From Saccopteryx bilineata (taxonomy: Eukaryota > Chordata > Mammalia > Chiroptera > Emballonuridae): DNA of 64,000 nucleotides. The stretch spans positions 122,101,033 to 122,165,032 of the forward strand of contig NC_089495.1 of the NCBI RefSeq assembly GCF_036850765.1, in the 5' to 3' direction. A model generated the notes under the pieces. It worked only from the letters and a program-made list of their open reading frames with translations, was not told the origin of the DNA and ran no database searches. The translations under genes were made by a program, and so were the position numbers. Positions 30,701-43,626 of this stretch are shown here, piece after piece; positions within the stretch are counted from its first letter, which is position 1, and the number at the start of each line of letters is the position of its first letter.

Positions 30701-32954
30701 GCCAACCTCGCCAACTTCGCCTATGACCCCAGCAACTACCAGTATCTGCGACAGCTTCAGGTCCTGGATTTATTCCTCGATTCGCTGTCGGAGGAGAATG
30801 AGACCCTGGTGGAGTTTGCGATTGGTAAGGATGGTATCGGTCTCCCCGCTGCCTGACGAGCTGTGGTGAGATAAGTGAGTCGTTGGGGAAGGAATCTGGC
30901 ATCTCTCCTGCCGCAGTGGCAGACTTGGTCATTCACACATGACCCGGGTCACAGCTAGCTTGAGTCAGGTCTGGAGACGCCCTCTGCATGCCTGTCTTCT
31001 CTCCTGCTAAGAGATGAGATCGTAAATGAGGGAATGGATGGAAGCCACTGGAGGAGAGGGGGCGGGGTGTTAGCGTGCTCTTTTAAACATCTTTATTTTA
31101 ATGTTTTAATATCAACAGAAGTAGAAGTGGCTTATCGTTCTTGTAGTTGTTACGGTATAAGATCTGCTGAATTATTCACCAGAAAGATATTTATTGAGCA
31201 TGAACTGTGTAAGGTACTGTTCTCAGTGCTAGAGAGATGGGGAACAGGTCGGGGAAATGTGTTTGACCTCAAGGAACTTTAATTTTAGTGTGGGGGTGGG
31301 GGGGCGTGGGAAACAGATGGTGATCAAACGAATCAAAAAGCTGACGCTGTGACAGAAGTCAACAGGATGGTGAGATAGAGCAATAGGAGATGGGGGCTAC
31401 TTTCGTTTTGACTGTCATGGGCAGACATTCAGGGCAAAGGTACATCATGGGCAGGAGATCCTTAAGCAGGAGGAGCCAGAAGGAAGGCTGATGTGTCAGG
31501 ACTGGGGGAGCCAGAAGGAAGGCAGAGTAGTACAAAGTGAGGTTAGAGAGATGGCAGCACCAGAACTTACAGAGGTTAGATTTTAAATCTTTTTATTTAT
31601 TCATTTTAGAAAGGGGACAGAGAGAGAGAAGGGGCAGGGAGCAGGAAGCATCAACTCCCATATGTGCCTTGACCAGGCAAGCCCAGGGTTTCTAACCAGT
31701 GATCACCCTCAGCGTTCCAGGTAGACACTTTATCCACGGTGTCACCACAGGTCAGGCTAAAATCTTTTATCAAAATAACATTTCTCTATATAGTGAAAGG
31801 AATCTTATCTGTGTTGTGAAAGAAACCTTTAATAATAATTCCATTGTCACCTAATACTCAGTTATGCAAATTTCTCTCAACCTTCCTGAAAGTACTTTTT
31901 TTTCAGTTGGTTTGTGTAAAACAGGATTTAATCCGGGACTCATGCATTTAACCCTTTGAGTAGTGAGTTTTTTTCATGCTCGCTGACCCCCGGGAGTGAG
32001 GGTTTTTTTTCAAAAAATGAAATTAGTTCCAGTTTTATTAACTTAAAATCATGTTTGTTTGATAACCAATTTATGGAAACAAGAACATACATTTGCCTTT
32101 TTTTTTTTTTGTATTTTTCTGAAGTTGAAAATGGGGAGGCAGTCAGACAGACTCCCGCATGCGCCCGACCGGGACCCACCTGGCATGCCCACCAGGGGGC
32201 GATGCTCTGCCCATCTGGGGCGTTGCTCTGTTTCTACCAGAGCCATCCTCAGTGCCCGGGACAACTTTGCTCCAGTGGAGCCTTGGCTGTGGGAGGGGAA
32301 GAGAGAGACAGAGAGGAAGGAGAGGGGGAGGGTTGAGAAGCAGATGGGTGCTTCTCCTGTGTGCCCTGGCCGGGAATCAAACCCAGGACTCTTGCACGCC
32401 AGGCCAACGCTCTGCCACTGAGCCAATCGGCCAGGGCCACTTGCCTTTTTTTTTTTTTTTCTGTATTTTTCTGAAGCTGGAAATGGGGAGAGACAGTCAG
32501 ACAGACTCCTGCATGCGCCCGACCGGAATTCACCTGGCACGCCCACCAGGGGGCGATGCCCTGCCCCTCCAGGGCGTCACTCTGTTGAGACCAGAGCCAC
32601 TCTAGCGCCTGGGGCAGAGGCCGAGGAGCCATCCCCAGCGCCCGGGCCATCTTTGCTCCAATGGAGCCCTGGCTGCAGGAGGGGAAGAGAGAGACAGAGA
32701 GGAAGGAGAGGGGGAGGGGTGGAGAAACAGATGGGCGCTTCTCCTGTGTGCCCTGGCCGGGAATCAAACCCAGGACTTCTGCACGCCAGGCCGACGCTCT
32801 ACCACTGAGCCAACCGGCCAGGGCACTTGCCTTTTTTAAATGTTGCCTTACACATTTATGATTGTACTCTGGATGGTCAGGAGACACAAGGATGTACATA
32901 AACGTTCATACTACTCAGGGTTAATCTGGTTGTTATATTCCTTAGATCTCAGTG

Positions 32955-32999
<45 letters not shown>

Positions 33000-33356
33000 A
33001 TAAATTTTGTAGCCTGACCAGATGGTGTCACAGTAGATGGATAGAGTGTTGGCCTGGGATGCTGAGGAGCCAGGCTCAAAACCCCAGGGTCACTGGCTTG
33101 AGTATGGGGTCATCCAGCTTGAGCACGGGCTCACCAGCTTGAGTGCAGGGATCATAGACATGATCTTGTGGTTGCTGGCTGGCTTGAGCCCGGAAGCCCA
33201 AGGTCACTGGCTTAAGCAAGGGGTCATTGGGTCAGCTGGAGTGCCTCCCCCCCCCATCAAGGCACATATGAGAAAGCAGCCAATGAACAACTAAGGTGCC
33301 ACAATGAAGAATTTATGCTTCTCATTTCTCTCCCTTCCTGTCTGTCTCTCTTTGGC

Positions 33357-33397
<41 letters not shown>

Positions 33398-36300
33398 AAT
33401 TGTATTTTAGAAAAATTGCAAAGATAATATAGAGAATTCCCATATATGCCATACCCAGTTTCCCTGTTATGAATATCTTACACTAATGTAGTACATTTGT
33501 TACAATTAATAAACCAGTTTATTATTAACTAAAACCCATATTTTATTCAGATACTCTTAGTTTTAACTTAATGTCTTTTTACTGTTCTAGATCCCATCTA
33601 TATTACATTTAATTGTCACATCTCCTTAGGCTCCTCTGAGCTATGCCAGTTTCTTAGATTTTCCCCCTTTTGCATAGCTTTAAGGAGTACTGGGCAGATA
33701 TTTTTTTATTTTTATTTTTATTATTACTGATTTTAGCAAGAGAGGGAAAGAGAAAGAAATACAGGAACATGAATCTGTTCCTGGATGTGCCCTGACTGGG
33801 GATTAAACCAACAACCTCTGCACTTAGGGATGATGTTCTAACAAACTGAGCTGTCTAGCCAAGGCTGGGCAGGTATTTTGTAGACCATCCCTCCTTTGGG
33901 ATCTGTCTGATGCTTTCTCATAATTAGACTGGGTTATGGGTTTTGAGGAGGACAACCACAGAGGTAGAGTGATGTTCTCATCACATCATATCAGGGGTAC
34001 GTGCTACCAACATGACTTACCACCTGGCTGAGGTAGAGTTTGTCAGGCTTCTCCACTGTAAAGTTACGGTTTTATTCCTTCCCCCCACCCCCACCCTTTT
34101 CCATATTGTACTCTTTGGAAGGAAGTCACTGCATAAATTATATCTCTTTTAATCACTGTTAGACTTTTTTTTTAATAACACTAAAATCAGTTCAGTTTTT
34201 AATAACACTAAATCCAGATCAGTTCAACAGAATGCCCACCTTCCAAATTGTATGGTTGCCTCTTTTTTTTTAATCGATTTTATTTACCAATTTTAGAGAG
34301 TGGGGGGGAGGGAGAAAGTAAGAGAGAAAGAGAAGCGGGGAAGGAACAGAAAGCATCAACTCCTATATGTGTCTTGACCAGGCAAGCCCAGGGTTTTGAA
34401 CCAGCAACTTCAGCATTCCAGGTCGACACTTCATCTACTGCGCCACCACAGGCCAAGCTGGTTGCCTCTTCATGGTGTTAGTTTGTTCCTCTATGCCAGG
34501 GGTCGGGAACTTATGGCTCGCGAGCCAGATGTGGCTCTTTTGATGGGTGCATCTGGCTCGCAGACAAATCTTTAATAAAAAAAATAATAACATTAAAAAT
34601 ATAAAACATTCTCGTGTATTACAATCCATTCATTTCCTACCGCTCATGTTCATGGTTGCAGGTGGCTGGAGCCAATCACAACTGTCCTCTGGGACAACAC
34701 CAAATTTTTATTGGCTCATGCGTAAGGTACACGGGTCGTTGTATGGATCTCATGGAATTACATTTTAAAATATGTGGTTTTCATGGCTCTCTCAGCCAAA
34801 AAGTTTCCCAACCCCTGCTCTATGCCCTTCAATTTCTTATAACCTAAAAATTAGATCGAAAGCCTTGATGTAATCAAGTAATTTTTTTTTCTGAATACAT
34901 CATAGGTAAGTGTGATTTAAAATTTGGGGCTCTAGCCTGACCTGTGGTGGCACAGTGGGTAAAGCCTCGACCTGGAATGCTGAGGCCACTGGTTCAAAAC
35001 CCTGCACTTGTCTGGTCAAGGCACATATGGGAGTTGATGCTCCCTGCTCCTCCTCCCTTTCTCTCTCTCTCTCTCCTCTCTAAAATAAATAAATAAATAA
35101 TTTTTTAAAAATTGGGGGCTCTAGAGCCCTGGCCAGCTGGCTCAGTGGTGGAGCATCAGCCTGGCGTATAGAAGTCCTGGGTTCTATTCCCGACTAGGGC
35201 ACACAGGAGAAGTGCCCATCTGCTTTTCCCCCCCTTTCCCCTCTCCTTCCTCTCTGTCTCTCTTCCCTCCTGCGGCCAAGACTCCACTGGAGCAAAATTG
35301 GCCCAGGCTCTGAGCATGGCTCCATGGCCTCCACCTGAGGTGCTAGAATGGCTTCGTTTGCAACGAAGCAACGCCCCAGATGGGCACAGCATCGCCCTCT
35401 AGTGGGCATGCCAGGTGGATCCTGGCTGGTTGGGCACATATAGGAGTCTGTCTGCTTCTACACTTCTCACTTTAGAAAAATACAAAAAAATTAAATAAAT
35501 AAAATTTTGGGCCTGGGAGGGGGCGCTTAACAAATAAAATGTTGGCCTAGTGTGTGGACATCCCAGGTTCAATCCCTGGTCAGGGCATACAGGAAAAGTA
35601 ACCATCTGCTTCTTCCTCTTCCCTCTCCCCCTTCTCTCTGTATTTCCTTCTGGCAGCCAGTGGTTCAACTGGTTCGAGTGTTGGCCCTGGTCAACCTCAG
35701 GTGCTAAAAATAGCTCAGTACTTGAGAGAATTGGCCCCAGATAGACTTGTTGGGTAGATCCCTGTCAGGACACATGTGGGAGTCTGTCTCTATTACCTCT
35801 CCTCTTTCCTAAGGAAAAAAAAATTTTTTTGAAGATCATTCAGCTCTGCCCCTAATATTTGTGGTATTGGAGATAGAGTATAAATGGGGGCTGCCCCTCC
35901 TCTTCCCACATGACAGGTCTTACACACGTGTGTGAACATCCCAGCTCTGTTCATACCCCTCCACACACCTGACCATGACCTCTCCTATGTCTTAGGACTG
36001 TGGTCGACAAACTCATTAGTCAACAGAGCCAAATATCAACAGTACAACAATTGAAATTTCTTTTGAGAGCCAGAATTTTTTAAACTTTAACTATATAGGT
36101 AGGTACATTCCTTATCGAGATAGCGCCCGCACGTGGTATTTTGTGGAAGAACCACACTCAAGGGGCAAAAGAGCCGCACGTGGTTCACAAGCCACAGTTT
36201 ACTGACCAGGGACTTAGGAATATACACACCAACAGTGGGATTCACCTGTGAGAGTTGACTTAGGAAAGAGGCCCATGCAGCTATGTGTGGTTTAGGACCT

Positions 36301-38058
36301 GGAGCACCAGGTTTGGAGAAAACAGGACTTTGGGTGGGCTCCCTGGATTTTTCAACCTGTGGAGAAAGCCACCGTGAGTCCCTCTAAAGCTGGTCCAGAA
36401 GCAGGAGTCCCAGTGGTCCAGGTCTAATAGAGTGGTGCTAGCTCATGTCTCTGGCCCTCTAGAAGATTATTATGGTAAATAAATATTCTAGGCCCTGGCT
36501 GGTTGGCTCAGTGGTAGAGCATCAGCCTGGCGGCCAGGAGTCCCGGGTTCGATTCCCGGCCAGGGCACACAGGAGAAGTGCCCATCTGCTTCTCCACCCC
36601 TCCCCCTCTCCTTCCTCTCTGTCTCTCTCTTCCCCTCCCACAGCCGAGACTCCATTGGAGCAAAGTTTGCCCAGGCACTGAGGATGGCTCTGTGGCCTCT
36701 GCCTCAGGCGCTAGAATGGCTCTGGTCACAACAGAGCGACGCCCCAGATGGGCAGAACATCGCCCCCTGGTGGGCGTGCCGGGTGGATCCCGGTTGGGCG
36801 CATGCGGGAGTCTGTCTGACTGCCTCCCCATTTCTGGCTTCGGAAAAATACAATAAATAAATAAATAATAATAATAATAATAAATAAATATTCTAAAAAA
36901 TTGATACTTTTTTTGTGTGTGGCAGAACAGAGTCAGAGAGAGGGACAGATAGGGACAGACAGGAAGGGAGAGAGATGAGAAGCATCAGTTCTTCGTTGCG
37001 TCTCCTTAGTTGTTCATTGATTGCTTTCTCATAAGTGCCTTGACCGAGGGGCTACAGCAGACCGAATGACTCCTTGCTCGAGCCAGTGACCTTGGACTCA
37101 AGCTGGTGAGCCTTGCTCAAACCAGATAAGCCTGCGCTCAAGCTGGCGACCTTGGGGTCTCGAACCTGGGTTCTCCACGTCCCAGTCCAATGCTCTGTCC
37201 GCTGCACCACTGCCTGGTCAGGCTAAAAAATTGATACTTTTAAGATTCTCTGCAGCCTGACCAGGTGGTGGCGCAATGGGTAGAGTGTTGGCCTGGGATG
37301 CTGAGGATCCAGATTTGAAACCCCGAGGTCACCAGCTTGAATGCGGGGTTTTTGGCTTGAGCATGGAATCATAGACATGACCCCATGGTTGCTGGCTTGA
37401 GCAAGGGGTCACTGGGTTGGGTGGAACCCCTGGTCAAGGCATATATGAACAACTAAGGTACTGCAACTATGAGTTAATGCTTCTCATCTTTCTCCCTGTC
37501 TGTCCTCTGTCTCTCTCACTAAAAAAAAAAGAAAGAAAAAAAGATTCTCTGCAATGTAAGTCTTCCATCCCCTCCCTTTTAGTAACTCAGCTCCATGGCT
37601 TCTGACATCTGAATGCGGACAGTGACCTCTGCAGAAGCATGTGGCTAAACTTCACTTGAGAGTGAGAGTGCTCCTCTAACTCAAGCTTTTGGTCCTGGAG
37701 AAAACTTGCCTAAAAAAGAGCAGTCACCCAAGAAAAGTTTTTACAGGCTCAGGGAGCAACTTTCCCAAAGCAGGAGCTCTCTGGGATCCTGGCCTAGTGA
37801 GCTGGGAGCTGTGGGGAGACTTGGGCCTGGGCTGCATTCTTCCTTTCTTTAGCAGCTTCCCAGTTTTACATTTCCCAGTCACCTTTCCCTCATTCTTTTT
37901 TTTTTATTATTTATTGTGCATAACCTAAAAGGAGAGCCTTGGCCCTGGCCAGTTGGCTCAGCAGTAGAGCGTCAGCCCGACGTGTGGAAGTCCCGGGTTC
38001 GATTCCTAGCCAGGGCACAAAGGAGAAGCACCCATCTGCTTCTCCACCCTTCCCCCTC

Positions 38059-38113
<55 letters not shown>

Positions 38114-41100
38114 CCTCCCGCAGCCAAGGCTCCATTGGAGCAAAGTTGGCCCAGGCGCTGAGGATGGCTCTATGGCCTCTGCCTCAGATGCTAGAATGGC
38201 TCCAATTGCAGCAGAGCAACGCCCCAGAGGGGACAAGCATCAACACCCCCTGGTCGGCATGCTGGATGGATCCTGGTTGGAGTCTGCCTGCCTCACCCCC
38301 TACTTCAGAAAAATACAAAAAAAAAAAAAAAAAAAAAGAGGAGAGCCTCGGTGATACTTAGAAGCAGATTTTGTTACTGCCATTACTTTCTCTTAATGCA
38401 TCTTGTGCCAAATGAGAAATATTGTCAGGCTCTTATTCTGCTGTTAAAAGGCTCTGTGCTGTGTTTTGTAGTCTTTTATCTCTGATGTCTACCCTAAGAT
38501 TGTGATCTCCATGAGGGCAGAGCCTACCCTTCCTTATCTCTGTTATGTCTTGAATTCTGTGACCTTTTGGTCTGGAGAAGGTGAGAGAAGGGCCCAAAAG
38601 GTGCAGAGAACTGGCCATGACTTGGTTCTGCAGCCCTGATTGGGAATCATTTTGGAATAACTGGCAGAGAGGAGAGCTGGATTAGATTGCCCATAGCCAT
38701 GGCTTACTGAACTGAAACCAATGGACATTAACAAATGTCCTAACAAGCAAGGAACATAGTGAATTTGGAAGAGCTGGGCTTTGGGTGAGGAAAAGAGAGG
38801 ACTTTGGATGGGCTCCCTGGATTTTTCAACCTGTGGAGAGGGCCACCATGAGTCCCTCTAAAGCTGGTCCGGGGCAGGAGCCCCAGTGGCCCAGGTCTAA
38901 TAGAGTGGTGCTAGGTCAGGCAGGCCTGGGATTAACTCCTCCCTCCCCACTTACCTCTGGGTATGTGATTTCCCTTTCCCATCATCTGTCAGGTGGGGCA
39001 GTAGCAATACCTGCTTCATAGAATTGTTGAGAGAGTTCAATGAGATACGGGAGTCCTCGGGTTACTTATAGTCTCGACATACGACGTTTCAAGTTTATGA
39101 TGCTCACTCTCATAAAAACTTTAAAAAATTGAGATGTTAGTGTTTCGGCTTGCACCATTAGTGTCATACTTCTTTTACACTCATTTTTTGTCATTTTTTC
39201 TGTTACTACAGTATAGTGTACAGTACAATATATTTATGTCCTTTTCCTTTTTCTGTGGCTTAGTTGTGGTTTTTATATTCTAGATTATGATTTTTACAGC
39301 TGTGTTAGGATAAGTGACTTAGGCTAGGGTGTGTTTTGACTTACATCAAAAGTCGGGTTATGTCACTGTCATAGGAAGAGAACTGTGTCATAACCCGGAG
39401 ACTTCCTGTACAGTGTTTGCAGCTGCAGGATCCCCAGGTATCTGGTTCCCCTTTAAGGATAAACAGTTCCCTCATCTTCCAGAGATGTGAGGAGGGATGG
39501 GATTGTGACCTATCAAGGGACCTATCTGCTCAGGGGAGTCTTCCCTTCTGCCAAAACATCATTGTATGATAGGAAAACATATGAAGGTTGATCCTAAGCC
39601 CCTCAGCAGTATCTGGGTGTTTTTAGGTGAAGTGAGCCTGGTTGTGGTGTCTCATTGGTATTGAGTTCAGCCTCTCAGCTGTGGAGCTGGTACTGCCACG
39701 CTGACTAGGATCTTTGATAATAGCTAGCACTTATGGAGCCCTCTCTGTGTGCCAGGCTATGGCCTCCTGTACTTTATTGCCTTTGACCCTGAAACCACTA
39801 AAATCAGGTGGGCTCATAACATGCATTTTCTAATAATGAATCTGAGGCTTAGGAAGGGTCAGTAGGTTGTTCAAAGTTGTTTTTTCTTTAAAAAATTTTT
39901 ATTGGCCTGACTTGTGGTGGCGCAGTGGATAAAGCGTCGACCTGGAAATGCTGAGGTTGCTGGTTCGAAACCCTGGGCTTGTCTGGTCAAGGCACATATG
40001 GGAGTTGATGCTTCCAGCTCCTCCCCCCTGTCTCTCTCTCTCCCTCTCTCTCTCTCCTCTCTAAAATGAATAATAATAAAAAAAGACTCAGTCTGTGATG
40101 TCTTTTAAAAAAAAAAAAAAAATTTTTTTATTGCCCTGGCCGGTTGGCTCAGCAGTAGAGTGTCGGCCTAGCGTGCGGAGGACCTGGGTTCGATTCCCGG
40201 CCAGGGCACACAGGAGAAGCGCCCATTTGCTTCTCCACCCCTCCACCGCGCTTTCCTCTGTCTCTCTCTTCCCCTCCCGCAGCCAAGGCTCCATTGGAGC
40301 AAAGATGGCCCGGGCACTGGGGATGGCTCTGTGGCCTCTGCCTCAGGCGCTAGAGTGGCTCTGGTCGCAATATGGCGATGCCCAGGATGGGCAGAGCATC
40401 GCCCCTGGTGGGCAGAGCGTCGCCCCTGGTGGGCGTGCCGGGTGGATCCCGGTCGGGCGCATGCGAGAGTCTGTCTGACTGTCTCTCCCTGTTTCCAGCT
40501 TCAGAAAAATAAAAAATAAAAATTTTTTATTGAATTTATTGGGGTGACATTGGTTCATAAAATTATACAGGTTTCAGGTGCATAGTTCTACAGTACATCA
40601 TCTTTATATTGCATTGAGTGTGTTCAGAGGTTTAAAGAGTGCCAGACTGCCTGACCAGGCAGTGGCACAGTGGATAGAGCATCGGACTAGGATGTGGAGG
40701 ACCCAAATGTGAGACCCCAAGGTCGCCAACTTGAGCACGGGCTCATCTGGTTTGAGCAGAGCTCACCAGCTTGAGCAAGGGGTCACTCGGTCTGCTGTAG
40801 CCCCGCAGTCAAGGCACATATGAGAAAGCAATCAATGAACAACTAAGGAGCCATAACAAAGAATTGATGTTTCTCATCTCTCTCTGTTCCTGTCTGTCTG
40901 CCCCTATCTGTCCCTCTCTCTGACTCTGTCTCTGCCACAAAAAAAATAAAAATAAAATAAAATAATACAGAGTGCCAGACCTGGACTTAAGCCTACTAAG
41001 GCTGTCAGATTCTAGAAGCTGTTCTCTTGGCCACTCTCCTCCCCATAGAGGAGTTCCTAATTTCTAGGGCTGTGCACTGTGAAAGCTAAAAAGAAACTCT

Positions 41101-43580
41101 AAATCCTGCATTTTACTGATGTGGAAACTGAGGCACAAACAGCTGCTTCTCGGCTGGTTAGTGGCAGACCAGAGTCAGAATGCAGCCCACTGCAATTGCA
41201 GGCTTTGTTCCATGGTGGTTCTGAAGGTTCAGCTCTGTGGTAAGACCTCTCTTGTCATATGGCTCTGCCTCCTCTTTGAGGGCTGAAAGCCTGGTCTCCA
41301 TCAGCACTTGTTTTGGCTGTAGTTATTTCTGTCAGTTGTGGCAGTGGGCCTGAAAGTCACTTGCCATGCAAGATAGTGTCCTTGAATATTGTCTCTGTGG
41401 GGGTTATCCTCCTGTGACCTCGCAAACACCCTGTTCTTCATACCCACGGTTTTAAAGAAGAATCTGGTTACAGCAATTGCAGGTAACACATGGGCTTTCA
41501 GGGCTCCTCTACATGCTCCTTTGTAGGCCTTTTCTTTTGTAGATTTGTTCAGTTAGTTAGAACTATTTTAGTTACCTTTTGGTTGTGGTCTTGGCTGCTT
41601 TTTCTCCCGGCAGGGAAAAGCTGATAGCTAGGATTTTACCCCAGTTTTCCCGAATCCAAATTTTGTGCCCGTGTACCCAACTGCATGAGCCAGGGCTCAA
41701 AATCTAGTGTGTCTTCTTCCCTGGTTCTTTGTTTCCACTGCCCCTTGACACCTCCAAGTATCTCTGAGATGGTTCTGGTGGCAAGTCATCCCCGGCCTAG
41801 GTGTTAAGACGAACTACCACCAGGAAATGGTACTTCTCAGGCCAGGACAGGGGGTGGGAAGTGAATGAATTATGGGAACCAGATATAAATCCAGGATTTC
41901 AGCAACTACTTGAGTGAGTATTCCGATCTTGTGCCCCAAATGAAAACTCTGTTAGCCTTTGGTATTAATTTGGAAATGTTTGCCCAAAGAACTGTTGGTT
42001 AACTCCCAGGTATCCTATATGGTGCTCATGCACACCTGCACCATCCTAGATGCTGTATGGAGACCAGAACAGAATTATCCACTTCTGTGAAAACTGGTTG
42101 AATCCTAGGATCTCCCACCACTTGAGAGTCTTGTTATTAAAACAGGTTTCAAGTAGGTTGCCTCCCAGGATTTAGGTTAAATCCCTTTCCTATATTCTAT
42201 TTTGTGCAATACATGTAGCTGCCACAAGATGGCGGTGTTGCTCAAAAAAAGGCTGGAAAATTGAAGTAGACACAACCCATGATCTAGCAGTTACCGGTAC
42301 ATTCGTAGGGTTAGGGCACATGCATATCCAGACAGATGCAAAAATGTCACTAATAGTCTGTAATGCCTGTAATAGTCCCAAACTAGAAACAGTAAATAGT
42401 AAAATGGATACCAACATTGTGGGATATTGATACTATTTAGTGAGGTAAATGAACAATCTACAATTATAAAGTCTAAAAACAGGCAAAAATGAACTATAGT
42501 TTTCAGAGATGTGTTTGGTTTTTGGTTTTTTTTGTTGTTGTTGTTGTTTTTGACAGAGAGAAGGACAGACAGGAAGGAAGAGAGATATAAGGCATCAATT
42601 CTTCATTGCAGCTCCTTAGTTGTTCAGTGATTGCTTTCCCATATGTGCCTTGACCGGGGGCTATAGCAGAGCAAGTGACCCCTTCCTCCAGGCAATGACC
42701 TTAGGCTTCAAGCCAGCGACCTTTGGGCTCAAGCCTGCAACCCTCCACCCACCCACCCATCAAGCTGGTGAGCCGCTGCTCAAGCCAATGAGCCTGCACT
42801 CAAGCCGGGGACCTTGGGGTTTCGAACCTGGGTCCTCCACGTCCCAGTCCGATTTCTATCCACTGTGCCTCCACCTGGTCAGGCTAGATATATGTTTATA
42901 AAAATTATTTTTAAATTAAAAATATAGAAGGGCCTTGGCCAGATAGCTTGGTTGGTTAGAGCGTTGTCCTGAGGGCAGAGGTTGCCAGTCATTCCCCAAT
43001 CAGGACACATACAGGAATGGATCAGTATTCCTGTCTCTCTCTCTCTCTCTCTTTCTCCCTTCCCCTCTCCAAGATCAGTAAAATAAGCACTAATTTAGCC
43101 CTGGCCAGATAGCTTGGTTGGTTAGAGCATTGTCCCAAAGCGCAGAGGTTGCCCATTCGATCCCCAGTCAGAGGACATACAGGAATGGCTCCATGTTTCT
43201 GTCTTTCTTGCTCTCAACCTCCTCTCTCACTGAAATCAATCAATTAAAAAAAAGATAAAAAGATAAAATAAACTTTTTTTCCTTCTTTTCCAAGTGAGAG
43301 GAGGGGAGATAGAGAGACAGATTCCTGTATGTGCCCTGACCAGGATCCACTGGGCAACCCCTGTCTGGGGCCAATGTCCTGCCCATCTGGGGCCATGCTC
43401 GCAACTGAGCTATTTTTTAGCACCTGAGGTGGAGGCTCCAGGGAACCATCCTCAGTGCCCAGGAGTGATGCGCTGGAACCAATAGAGCCATGGCTGCAAG
43501 AAGGGAAGAGATGGGGCGGGGGGAGTGGAGAAGCAGATAATCCCTTCTCATATGTGCCCTGACTGGGAATCAAACCCAGG

Positions 43581-43626
<46 letters not shown>

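Noticed and set aside
30126..30932. 268-codon minus-strand frame over the ARMC7 promoter and first exons
   Set aside because: Antisense shadow of GC-rich promoter and true exons; no family resemblance.
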